DNA of 7,789 bases from Erythrobacter sp. UBA3075 (GCA_002367375.1 DFBR01000141.1:1-7789), one strand, 5' to 3'. Shown: positions 1 through 6,129, counted from the first letter of the stretch. Numbers and translations: made by a program. Notes: a model not told the origin generated them from the sequence alone.

Positions 1-612
1 CGCCCGGTGCTGTCCTTTGCCGGCACGGCGGCACTGGCCCGGCAGGCAGAGCGCGGCGCGCCGGCTGATATTATCATCTCCGCGGACGCCCAATGGATGG
101 ATTGGCTGGAGGAGCACGCCCTCGTAGACTCCGCAACAATGCGAGTGCTGGTAGGCAATGAACTTGTTCTGGTCGCGGCAAGCTCTGCCGATGTCGATGG
201 CTCTATCATCGAGAAGTTGCAGGCGATCGGCGAGGGCAGACTGGCGATGGGTGACCCGCAATCGGTCCCGGTTGGCCGCTATGCGCGCGCAGCACTGGAG
301 CGCATGGGGCTGTGGGACGGTGTGAAGGCCCGCATTGTGCCGACTGAAAATGTCCGCGCTGCGCTCGCGCTGGTAGAGGCCGGAGAAGCGCGTTTCGGGA
401 TTGTCTACCAGACAGATGCGCGCGCGTCTGACCGCGTGTACCCAATTGCCACCTTCGATTTTCGCGATACGCCGGAAATCGTTTATCCTGGCGCCCGGCT
501 GTCAGCTGCGCGGCACCCACAAACCGATGCATTTCTGGCTTTCCTGTCCAGCCCCGCAGCACAGGATATCTATTCCGATCTGGGGTTCATCGCATATGAG
601 AGCGCGCCATGA
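1..612 (+). CDS. modA: ModA, periplasmic molybdate-binding protein (5' end missing)
   Basis: This is the C-terminal part (about 203 residues) of the periplasmic solute-binding protein that captures molybdate, and often tungstate, for the ModBC transporter. The reading frame is open from the first base, so the signal peptide and first lobe segment lie outside the window. The sequence follows the ModA pattern: an ADIIISADAQWMDWL segment, the hinge region 'DPQSVPVGRYARAALERMGLWD' (split here as DPQSVPVGRYA then RAALERMGLWD), then ENVRAALALVEAGEARFGIVYQTDA and a C-terminal FLAFLSSPAAQDIYSDLGF. The GRYA-LWD and ENVRAAL-GIVY blocks are typical of ModA rather than of sulfate- or phosphate-binding proteins. 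The stop TGA overlaps the modB ATG (ATGA), as expected for translational coupling. The family identity is secure; whether molybdate or tungstate is preferred cannot be read from this part. Confidence 0.93.
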   Translation, partial: RPVLSFAGTAALARQAERGAPADIIISADAQWMDWLEEHALVDSATMRVLVGNELVLVAASSADVDGSIIEKLQAIGEGRLAMGDPQSVPVGRYARAALERMGLWDGVKARIVPTENVRAALALVEAGEARFGIVYQTDARASDRVYPIATFDFRDTPEIVYPGARLSAARHPQTDAFLAFLSSPAAQDIYSDLGFIAYESAP

Positions 613-1304
613 TCCTCTCCGCAGCAGAATGGGCCGTGATTGCCCTGTCCTTGCGCGTCAGCCTGCTCGCCGTGCTGGTGACTTTGCCGATTGCCTATGC
701 ACTGGCATGGCTGATCGCGCGGCGGCGTTTCCCGGGACGGATGCTGCTCGATGCAGCGATCCATTTGCCACTTGTCCTGCCCCCCGTGGTGACTGGCTGG
801 CTGCTCCTGATTGTGCTTGGTCGCAATGGGCCGGTGGGATCTTGGCTGGAGGCGACATTTGGCATCACGCTGGTGTTCAACTGGCTCGGCGCGGCGGTGG
901 CGGCGGCGGTGATGGCCCTGCCGCTGATGGTGCGCGCCATGCGATTGTCGATAGAGGCGGTCGACCGGCGATTGGTAGGCGCAGCCCGCACACTCGGCGC
1001 ATCGCCGTTCAAGGCGTTCCTCACGATCACATTGCCGCTCAGCCTGCCCGGAATTGCCGCCGGGGCCGTGCTGGGATTTGCTCGTTCGCTCGGTGAATTC
1101 GGCGCAACGATTACCTTTGCCGCCAATATCGAAGGCCAGACGCGCACGCTGCCTTTGGCCATCTACAGCGGGCTGCAAATGCCGGGTAATGAGGACGCGG
1201 TGGCGCGTTTGGCGGTGATTGCAATCATCCTTTCGCTCGGCGCGCTGATGGTGTCCGAATGGTTGGTCCGGCGTTCTCAAGGGAGCCGCGCGCATGTCCT
1301 TTGA
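609..1304 (+). CDS. modB: ModB, molybdate ABC transporter permease
   Basis: This is the inner-membrane permease of the molybdate importer; it forms the dimeric channel that takes molybdate from ModA and is driven by ModC. The 231-residue length is normal for ModB. Several hydrophobic stretches fit the five- to six-helix permease fold: residues about 5-30, 45-68, 85-110, 140-160 and 195-215. The cytoplasmic EAA loop that docks on the ATPase is clear at about residues 123-145 (GAARTLGASPFKAFLTITLP) and is followed by LPGIAAGAVLGFARSLGEFGA, a block typical of ModB/CysT-type permeases. The ATG shares bases with the modA stop and has GAGAG six bases upstream. The 3' end overlaps modC by 11 bases. 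Confidence 0.94.
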   Translation: MILSAAEWAVIALSLRVSLLAVLVTLPIAYALAWLIARRRFPGRMLLDAAIHLPLVLPPVVTGWLLLIVLGRNGPVGSWLEATFGITLVFNWLGAAVAAAVMALPLMVRAMRLSIEAVDRRLVGAARTLGASPFKAFLTITLPLSLPGIAAGAVLGFARSLGEFGATITFAANIEGQTRTLPLAIYSGLQMPGNEDAVARLAVIAIILSLGALMVSEWLVRRSQGSRAHVL

Positions 1305-1971
1305 TATCGATCTACAACTGGTTGTGGGCGAGACGCGGATCGCTTGTGCGTTCAATTCTTCCGCAAAGCTGACTGCGCTGGTCGGCCCTTCGGGTGCAGG
1401 CAAGACGAGCGTTCTCAATGCTATTGCAGGCTTGCTCAAACCCGCTTCTGGGCGTGCCGCGGTGGCGGGCGATGTGCTGTTCGACAGCGCCAATGCAATC
1501 GATCTGCCACCAGAGGAACGCCGCGCAGGCTATGTGTTTCAGGATGCTCGCCTGTTCCCGCATCAGCGCGTCGAGGCGAACCTTGCCTATGGCGAAAAGC
1601 TGACCACTGCCGCTGACCGCTGGATTACGCGTGGTGAAGTTGTCGAACTGCTCGAAATTGGTGATTTGCTGGGACGTTGGCCTGCCACGCTTTCAGGCGG
1701 CGAGACGCGGCGGGTCGCCATCGGCCGCGCGCTTTTGTCAGCCCCGGGTTTCCTGTTGCTCGACGAACCGCTCGCCTCGCTCGACGCCGTCCGCACGGAA
1801 CGGCTCGCGCTGCTGATCGAGCGCATTCGGGATGAGCTGGCAATCCCGATCTTGCTGGTCAGCCATTCTGCTAGTGAGGTGGAACGGCTTGCCGAACAGG
1901 TTGTGGAGCTTGACGGCCCAACCTCCAACGCGACACAAGGTCGATCCAGAGACCGAAAGTTGAAATTTTGA
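1294..1971 (+). CDS. modC: ModC, molybdate ABC transporter ATPase (short form without Mop/TOBE domain)
   Basis: This cytoplasmic ATPase powers the ModB permease. ABC motifs are intact: Walker A GPSGAGKT at 31-38, Q-loop YVFQDARLFPH at 80-90, signature LSGGETRR at 133-140, Walker B FLLLDEP at 153-159, D-loop SLD at 162-164 and switch histidine H191. The signature carries R139 where most ModC proteins have glutamine (LSGGE-x-QR). At 225 residues the protein stops soon after the nucleotide-binding domain, whereas classical ModC is about 350 residues with a C-terminal molybdate-binding Mop/TOBE domain; feedback sensing through that domain is therefore absent here. The last 20 or so residues are polar and basic and match nothing I recognise. 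GGGAG lies eight bases before the ATG, inside the end of modB. The stop overlaps the glpD start (TTGA). Confidence 0.92.
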   Translation: MSFDIDLQLVVGETRIACAFNSSAKLTALVGPSGAGKTSVLNAIAGLLKPASGRAAVAGDVLFDSANAIDLPPEERRAGYVFQDARLFPHQRVEANLAYGEKLTTAADRWITRGEVVELLEIGDLLGRWPATLSGGETRRVAIGRALLSAPGFLLLDEPLASLDAVRTERLALLIERIRDELAIPILLVSHSASEVERLAEQVVELDGPTSNATQGRSRDRKLKF

Positions 1972-3461
1972 ACGACGCAACTGTTTACGATCTGCTTGTC
2001 ATTGGTGGCGGTATCAACGGGGCCGGCATCGCGCGCGATGCTGCCGGACGCGGTGCGAAGGTGCTGCTGGTTGAGAAGGACGACTTTGCTCAGCACACTT
2101 CCTCTTCCAGCACAAAGCTGGTGCATGGCGGGCTGCGCTATCTTGAACATTACGAATTCCGGCTGGTGCGCGAAAGCCTGATCGAGCGCGAGCGGCTGCT
2201 GGCCATCGCGCCGCATATCATCTGGCCGCTGCGCTTTGTCTTGCCGCATGATGCAGGGCTGCGGCCCAAATGGATGCTGCGCCTTGGCCTTTTTCTCTAC
2301 GATCACATTGGCGGCCGAAAATTGCTGCCCGGTTCGCGCACGATAAATCTGCGCGAGCCGCCGCATGACGCGGTGCTGGAGGATCGTCTGACGAGCGGCT
2401 TTGAATATTCGGATTGCTGGGTGGAGGATGCCCGGCTTGTCGTGCTCAATTGCATGGACGCCAAGGAACGCGGCGCCGATATTCGCAGCCATACCGAATG
2501 CACCGGGCTGGAGCGCAAAGCGGATCGCTGGATTGCGACCCTGCACACGGGTTCCGGCACGCAGCAGGTCGAGGCGCGCACTGTCGTCAACGCGGCGGGA
2601 CCGTGGGTGGACGCGGTGCTTGGGAAAGCCAATCCGGGCAAGGCGCATGGCAATCTGCGGCTCGTCAAGGGCAGCCATTTGATCTTCAAGCGGCTGTTTG
2701 ACGGCGACCACGCCTATATCTTCCAGAACAAGGACAATCGCATCGTATTCGCGATTCCCTATGAGCGCGATTTCACGCTTGTGGGCACAACCGATGTCTC
2801 CTTCTCAGGCGATCCCACCGGGATTGAAATCTCGGATGAAGAATCGACCTATATTTGCGATGCGATCAACGAATATCTGCGCCGCGATGTCACGCCCGAT
2901 GATGCGGTGTGGAGCTATTCCGGGGTGCGCCCGCTGTATGACGACAAGTCCTCGAGCGATTCCACCGTTACGCGCGACTATGTGTTCGAATTGGACAAGC
3001 ATGGCGGCGCCCCGATCCTGTCGATCTTCGGCGGCAAGATCACGACCTATCGCAAGCTGGCCGAACACGCTTTGGCCAAGCTGGGCACATTCGGTGGACA
3101 AGGCTGGACGGCGGATGAGGCATTGCCGGGCGGCGATATCAATCCCGAGCAATTCGATCGCTTCGTTGCCGAGGCGTGCAAACGCTACCCATGGTTCCCT
3201 CCGGCAGGCGTGCTGCGGTTGGCGCGCGCCTACGGGACGCGACTGGATCGCGTGTTCGGGTCGGCAAAGAGCCTTGCCGATCTGGGCGCGCATATGGGCG
3301 GCGATCTCTACGCCGCGGAATTGGAATATCTTGTGCGCGAGGAATTCGTGACCGAGGCGGATGACGCGCTTTGGCGGCGTAGCAAGCTGGGTCTGCATTT
3401 GAATGACGCCGAACGCGCCAATGTGAGCGATTGGTTCACGGCAGGCGAATTCACCGATTAG
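1968..3461 (+). CDS. glpD: GlpD, aerobic glycerol-3-phosphate dehydrogenase
   Basis: This FAD-dependent, membrane-associated enzyme oxidises sn-glycerol 3-phosphate to dihydroxyacetone phosphate and passes electrons to the quinone pool. The 497-residue length is normal. The N-terminal FAD dinucleotide fold has GGGINGAG at 13-20 and the acidic residue E36 at the end of the second strand. The family block TSSSSTKLVHGGLRYLEHYE lies at 44-63, AAGPWVD at 209-215, the conserved FGGKITTYRKLAEHA at 354-368, and a DAO C-terminal helical domain follows. The start is a TTG whose last two bases belong to the modC stop; no ATG or GTG lies near the place where GlpD homologues begin, so TTG is the only reasonable start. 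No strong ribosome-binding site is visible, which fits re-initiation after modC. glpK, glpF and glpR are not nearby, so the link to a molybdate operon is unusual. Confidence 0.95.
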   Translation: MNDATVYDLLVIGGGINGAGIARDAAGRGAKVLLVEKDDFAQHTSSSSTKLVHGGLRYLEHYEFRLVRESLIERERLLAIAPHIIWPLRFVLPHDAGLRPKWMLRLGLFLYDHIGGRKLLPGSRTINLREPPHDAVLEDRLTSGFEYSDCWVEDARLVVLNCMDAKERGADIRSHTECTGLERKADRWIATLHTGSGTQQVEARTVVNAAGPWVDAVLGKANPGKAHGNLRLVKGSHLIFKRLFDGDHAYIFQNKDNRIVFAIPYERDFTLVGTTDVSFSGDPTGIEISDEESTYICDAINEYLRRDVTPDDAVWSYSGVRPLYDDKSSSDSTVTRDYVFELDKHGGAPILSIFGGKITTYRKLAEHALAKLGTFGGQGWTADEALPGGDINPEQFDRFVAEACKRYPWFPPAGVLRLARAYGTRLDRVFGSAKSLADLGAHMGGDLYAAELEYLVREEFVTEADDALWRRSKLGLHLNDAERANVSDWFTAGEFTD

Positions 3462-3474
3462 GTGCAACATGCGC

Positions 3475-3510
3475 TAAGCGAGGTGGCTGATCGCTTTGGC
3501 CGCTCGCTTA
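3475..3510. terminator. Hairpin between convergent glpD and methyltransferase gene, possible bidirectional terminator
   Basis: TAAGCGAG at 3475-3482 is exactly complementary to CTCGCTTA at 3503-3510. Inside it GGC (3485-3487) can pair with GCC (3499-3501), giving an 8+3 base-pair stem with a small bulge. It sits just after the glpD stop and includes the stop codon of the convergent minus-strand gene, the usual place for a shared terminator. Neither strand has a run of T after the stem, so classical intrinsic termination is not supported. It may instead protect 3' ends or work with Rho. Confidence 0.4.
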
Positions 3511-3960
3511 CAGCCAGCGCCGCACGCTTCGCTTGTAGGCCCGATATTCATCGCCAAACATCGCTTCCAGCCGTTCCTCTTCGGGCTTGATCTGGAAATG
3601 CGTGATGTAGGCGACAAAGCCTGCCAGCACCAAGATATTGGCAGGCGCGCCAAGCAGCACAGCGATCCCGGTCAGGATCAGCAGCATTCCCAGATACATG
3701 GGGTTGCGTGTGAAGCGATACAGGCCGCCCGATACCAGTCGCGAGGTTTTCTCCGGCGCGAGCGGGGTCACGGTCGTCTTGGCTTTGACAAATGCGAAGA
3801 CCGATACGCCATCCAGCGCAAGGCCAATCGCCATCAGCGCATAGGCGACGATGGCTTGCAGCGGGAATGCGACATGCCACCCGCCGAGGTAATTGCTTAC
3901 CGCCCACATAATCGCGGCGCCGGTCAGTGCGACCAGTGGAGGCGGAACAAGAAGTTTCAT
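3508..3960 (-). CDS. Isoprenylcysteine carboxyl methyltransferase-like (ICMT/PEMT family) membrane protein
   Basis: This is a 150-residue integral membrane protein of the ICMT/PEMT methyltransferase superfamily. Bacterial members are presumed to transfer methyl groups from S-adenosylmethionine to small or lipid substrates, but most have no known substrate. Hydrophobic segments lie at about 5-23, 31-56 and 89-120. The diagnostic SAM-binding region is present: SGGLYRFTRNPMYLGMLL at 77-94, with the G-x-Y-x-x-x-RNP-x-Y-x-G pattern, then PEEERLEAMFGDEYRAYKRSV at 126-146 (split PEEERLEAMF, GDEYRAYKRSV), with the paired glutamates and the FG-x-x-Y-x-x-Y motif, ending in RRW. The ATG lies four bases after the end of the SulP remnant, so it was probably the downstream gene of that operon. 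No clear ribosome-binding site precedes it. The family call is firm; the substrate is unknown. Confidence 0.85.
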   Translation of the reverse strand: MKLLVPPPLVALTGAAIMWAVSNYLGGWHVAFPLQAIVAYALMAIGLALDGVSVFAFVKAKTTVTPLAPEKTSRLVSGGLYRFTRNPMYLGMLLILTGIAVLLGAPANILVLAGFVAYITHFQIKPEEERLEAMFGDEYRAYKRSVRRWL

Positions 3961-3964
3961 TGGG

Positions 3965-4488
3965 TCAGATCAGCCCCCTCGCCAGATAATGATCGACCGG
4001 CGGTGGCGGTTCGCCTGTGTCCTTGGACGCTTCGGCAAAGGCGCGGTCTTGCGACAAGTAGACCTTGCCGTTCAGTTCATCAAGGAAGTGGGCGTGTTTC
4101 AGACGATCCACGACCGGGCCTTTCACTTCGGAAAGGTGCAGGCCAATACTGCCATCGCCCAGTCGGTGATTGATCGCTTCAAGGCTTTCGAGACCCGATG
4201 CGTCCACTTCGTTCACTGCGCTGCACATCAGGATAACGTGGCGCACAGCGGGGCGGTCCGCGACCTCCTCCAGCACGAATTCTTCCAGCCAGCGCGCGTT
4301 GAGATGGGTCAGCGCTTCATCGACGCGGATCGAGAGGACGTGCGGCACGGCGAATACAGCGAGCCGAGCATTACAGGCCAATTGTCGCCGCCTGCCTGCA
4401 CGCCGAGAATGTGCTTCAATTGGCTCGTGGCAATCAGGATGCGCGATGCGGTGATGAAGCCGCTGATGCTGTCATCAGTGAAATCACC
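3965..4488 (-). pseudogene. SulP-family anion transporter remnant (internal deletion; STAS domain kept)
   Basis: Two pieces of a SulP (sulfate permease-like) transporter are visible on the minus strand in different frames. The upstream piece, about 4488 down to 4355, reads DDSISGFITASRILIATSQL then KHILGVQAGGDNWPVMLGSL, which matches the SulP membrane helix around 'SGF-x-x-A-x-x-LI-x-x-SQLKH-x-LG'. The downstream piece, about 4360 down to 3965, reads PHVLSIRVDEALTHLNARWL and continues with VRHVILMCSAVNEVDASGLE, SLEAINHRL and LSEVKGPVVDRL, a clear C-terminal STAS domain with the expected DASGLE loop. Full SulP proteins have roughly 550-600 residues; here the N-terminus and the membrane core between the pieces are absent and the frame changes near the junction at about 4350-4362. 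A TTG at 4381 or GTG at 4348 could still allow a free-standing STAS protein of about 130 residues, so residual expression is possible. Transport function must be lost. Confidence 0.8.
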
Positions 4489-4544
4489 GCAACCAGCCGA
4501 ACGGCCTCTCACTCGCAAGCGTCGAATTTCACTACTGAAAGCTA

Positions 4545-4620
4545 TGGTGCCGCTTAGAGGATTCGAACCTCTGACCCCATCATTACGAATGATGTGCTCT
4601 ACCAACTGAGCTAAAGCGGC
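4545..4620 (-). tRNA. tRNA-Thr (anticodon CGT)
   Basis: The minus strand folds as a standard 76-base tRNA with encoded CCA. The acceptor stem GCCGCTT pairs with AAGCGGC, the D-arm is GCTC/GAGC, the anticodon stem CATCA/TGATG encloses loop TTCGTAA with anticodon CGT, and the T-arm AGAGG-TTCGAAT-CCTCT is perfect. The discriminator base is A. It reads the threonine codon ACG. It lies 59 bases downstream of tRNA-Cys on the same strand, so the two are probably one precursor. A weak 5-base-pair hairpin (TTTCA/TGAAA, 4527-4540) follows its 3' end. Confidence 0.97.
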
Positions 4621-4630
4621 GTCCATCGGC

Positions 4631-4677
4631 CCCTTAGGCAAGCATGATTGCGCTCGCAATACGCTTGATGCCAAGGG
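4631..4677. repeat. Long imperfect hairpin filling the spacer between the two tRNA genes
   Basis: Nested complementary blocks run through the spacer: CCCTT (4631-4635) with AAGGG (4673-4677), GGC (4637-4639) with GCC (4670-4672), AAGC (4640-4643) with GCTT (4663-4666), and the perfect core ATTGCG-CT-CGCAAT (4647-4660). Together they can form about 18 base pairs with small bulges; the two-base core loop would open to at least four bases in RNA. Placed between tRNA-Cys and tRNA-Thr, it could be a processing signal in the precursor RNA or a partial terminator. There is no T-run. Confidence 0.6.
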
Positions 4678-4679
4678 AA

Positions 4680-4753
4680 TGGAGGCCCGAGCCGGAATCG
4701 AACCGGCGTGCAAGGATTTGCAATCCTCTGCGTAACCACTCCGCCATCGGGCC
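4680..4753 (-). tRNA. tRNA-Cys (anticodon GCA)
   Basis: The minus strand gives a 74-base tRNA with encoded CCA. The acceptor GGCCCGA pairs with TCGGGCC, the anticodon stem GAGGA/TCCTT (one G-T pair) encloses loop TTGCAAA with anticodon GCA, and the T-arm GCCGG-TTCGATT-CCGGC is perfect. The discriminator is U, the known identity base of bacterial tRNA-Cys. It is the first gene of the minus-strand group and is probably transcribed together with tRNA-Thr. Confidence 0.97.
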
Positions 4754-4943
4754 GGAAGGCGCGCCACCTAACCCAGCACGCGCGCGGGCGCAATGCCCTT
4801 CATTATCATTGGCGCAAAACCGATACGCGCCACGTGCTGAATACCGTCTTAGGCAATAGAATGATTACCGGGTAAACGGCTTCTCAATAGACTGGCGATA
4901 TCGCGTATCTGGGCCCGATCGAATTTGGAATGAAAGGACAGGC
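4754..4943. promoter_or_regulatory. Divergent intergenic region between tRNA-Cys and the pilZ-like gene
   Basis: This 190-base gap must hold promoters for the tRNA transcript (minus) and the PilZ gene (plus), but no complete -35/-10 pair is convincing. On the minus strand, GATAAT (complement of about 4803-4808) is a five-of-six match to the -10 consensus and would leave a leader of roughly 40 bases before tRNA-Cys; no good -35 accompanies it. Symmetric elements are TGGCGC/GCGCCA at 4810-4832 and the 10-base palindrome GCGATATCGC at 4895-4904. AAAGGA at 4933-4938, five bases before the ATG, is a good ribosome-binding site for the PilZ gene. Confidence 0.4.
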
Positions 4944-5237
4944 ATGGTTTCGCTCGCCGCGCAGGGAAAAGACGTCTTGCGGATCAAATGCCGCTCCCGC
5001 CGCGGAATGAGCGCGGATCTGGAAGTGCTCGATATTTCCATCGGCGGAGCCATGGTGGAAGCACGCGGCTGGAGCGCGTCTCCGGGTGAGCGTGTGCTGG
5101 TGACTTTGCCCGGTCTATCGGCGCAACCTTCTGAACTCGTCTGGATCGAAGATGGCCGCGCAGGAATCGCGTTTGAGCAGCCGCTCCACGAAACCGTGTT
5201 CGACAAGTTCGATGCCATGGTGGTGCGCCCTCAATAG
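4944..5237 (+). CDS. Single-domain PilZ protein, probable c-di-GMP receptor
   Basis: This is a 97-residue cytoplasmic protein consisting of one PilZ domain, the commonest bacterial receptor for the second messenger c-di-GMP. Both binding motifs are visible: RIKCR at 13-17 matches RxxxR, and DISIGG at 30-35 matches (D/N)xSxxG. A hydrophobic beta-strand pattern follows, ending in the 'W-x-x-x-G-x-x-GIAFE-x-PLH' block (about 67-82, WIEDGRAGIAFEQPLH) common in alphaproteobacterial PilZ proteins. Stand-alone PilZ proteins act by binding partners that control motility, exopolysaccharide or the cell cycle; the partner is not indicated here, since no cyclase, phosphodiesterase or flagellar gene is nearby. 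The ATG is chosen for the AAAGGA five bases upstream. The gene converges with the winged-helix regulator. Confidence 0.88.
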   Translation: MVSLAAQGKDVLRIKCRSRRGMSADLEVLDISIGGAMVEARGWSASPGERVLVTLPGLSAQPSELVWIEDGRAGIAFEQPLHETVFDKFDAMVVRPQ

Positions 5238-5255
5238 CGCGCCTATTAGTCCGAT

Positions 5256-5290
5256 GGCCCGATCAGTCTGAGGGGCCCGTCAGTCTGAAG
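5256..5290. repeat. Imperfect tandem repeat (17-18 base unit, two copies) at the regulator 3' end
   Basis: GGCCCGATCAGTCTGAGG (5256-5273) is followed directly by GGCCCGTCAGTCTGAAG (5274-5290). They differ by one missing base and one substitution near the end. The second copy contains the last codons and stop of the minus-strand regulator, and the first lies in the gap before the pilZ-like gene. It looks like a local slippage duplication. No terminator is evident in this convergent gap. Confidence 0.65.
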
Positions 5291-6008
5291 GCTCTGTCAC
5301 CCACCCAATATCCCGCAGATAGGCATCTAACGCATCGCCTTCTACCGCTGTGCTGCCAAGCATGAAGGGCGTGCTTTCGGAGAGCATATATCCCCCCTTC
5401 GGCGCGGTCGCGACCAGCCCTCCGCAGCCCGCCTCCGCCAGCTTGGAGCGCAGCCGGGAGACGTGGACTTCAACGCTGTTGGTCTCTGGCTCATGATTGA
5501 TGCGCCAGACATCCTTTAGCAATTGCTTGCGCGTGACGCGTTCCCCGGGCGTATCCGCCAGCCGCCAGATCACACCGAATTCGCGCGGATGCAGGCCAAG
5601 CCAGCGGGCTCCATGCCGGGCATCGCGGTGGAACAAATCGAGCGTCAACGGGCCGCAGGTGCGCCACCGTGGCAGCATCCCGAACATATCGCTGACCCGC
5701 AATGCGCGCGCCTGCAGTTCGTGACCGTCAGTTATGGCGGGCAGGGCTTCCGCACAGCCCATGGTCAGCAATTGCGCCCGTTCAGCTGGGTCTTCCACGC
5801 CCAGCATGATCAGCCGCCAAGCGGGTCGATCAGCCTCAGCCAAGGCAATGCGATGCTGCATGGAAAGGCCGCGCGTATCGCACACCAGCACATGGCGGCA
5901 TTCGGCTCGGCAGCCGCCAATGCCATGGCATAGCGACCAACCATGCCCGCGCAGATCCCACATTGCAGGTGGCTCTGGTCCATCAGCTATCCAGCCGAAA
6001 AATGGCAA
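5280..6008 (-). CDS. Winged-helix transcriptional regulator (OmpR/PhoB type) with degenerate receiver-like half
   Basis: The C-terminal half (about 118-209) is a clear OmpR/PhoB DNA-binding domain: GPLTLDLFHRDARHGARWLG, LHPREFGVIWRLADTPGERV and RKQLLKDVW, then the recognition helix ETNSVEVHVSRLRSKL (175-190) and the wing PKGGYML (203-209). The N-terminal half (about 36-105) resembles a worn receiver domain: HVLVCDTRG offers D44 where a phosphoacceptor would sit, and RLIMLGVEDPAERAQLLTMG resembles strand 4 and helix 4. The upstream acidic pair is absent and the usual 'K-P' segment reads LPAIT, so normal phosphorylation is doubtful. A tail of about 33 residues follows the wing. No histidine kinase is nearby. 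The TTG start at 6008 has GGAG seven bases upstream; an ATG at 5963 (residue 16) is the main alternative. Targets are unknown. Confidence 0.82.
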   Translation of the reverse strand: MPFFGWIADGPEPPAMWDLRGHGWSLCHGIGGCRAECRHVLVCDTRGLSMQHRIALAEADRPAWRLIMLGVEDPAERAQLLTMGCAEALPAITDGHELQARALRVSDMFGMLPRWRTCGPLTLDLFHRDARHGARWLGLHPREFGVIWRLADTPGERVTRKQLLKDVWRINHEPETNSVEVHVSRLRSKLAEAGCGGLVATAPKGGYMLSESTPFMLGSTAVEGDALDAYLRDIGWVTEPSD

Positions 6009-6111
6009 TCTGCTGCTCCGATAACCCTGTTGCGGACACGTCAGCCTGTTCGGCGACCATGCGCAAGTGCGGAATGCCCCGCGCCCTGTTTTGCGGTGAC
6101 ATTTCCCGCGC

Positions 6112-6129
6112 GCCTGAACGCGTTCAGGC
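6112..6129. other. 18-base perfect palindrome at the alaC stop codon
   Basis: GCCTGAACGCGTTCAGGC is a perfect inverted repeat with no spacer; its 3' part (plus strand) contains the last codon and stop of the minus-strand aminotransferase gene. As RNA it could form a seven-base-pair stem with a four-base loop. No T-run follows on the minus strand, so it is not a typical intrinsic terminator. A protein-binding site or a 3'-end stabiliser is equally possible. It separates alaC from the regulator gene about 100 bases further on. Confidence 0.55.

Noticed and set aside
570..1493. 307-codon open frame on the minus strand across modB and modC
   Set aside because: It is opposite two well-supported transporter genes and its glutamine/arginine/histidine-rich product matches no family.
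1587..2711. 374-codon open frame on the minus strand across modC and glpD
   Set aside because: It is a high-GC shadow frame: no recognisable domain, unusual composition, and it lies opposite two genes with intact family motifs.
4545..4753. Integrated element at the tRNA genes
   Set aside because: I looked for a second copy of the tRNA-Thr 3' end and for an integrase in the window and saw neither; the SulP scar alone does not prove integration.
4309..4767. 152-codon minus-strand frame running through both tRNA genes
   Set aside because: Most of it is translated tRNA sequence. Only its last third is meaningful, as the first piece of the SulP remnant.
4895..4904. GCGATATCGC palindrome upstream of the PilZ gene as an operator
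   Set aside because: Ten-base palindromes are common in GC-rich DNA and there is no second copy or promoter element beside it.
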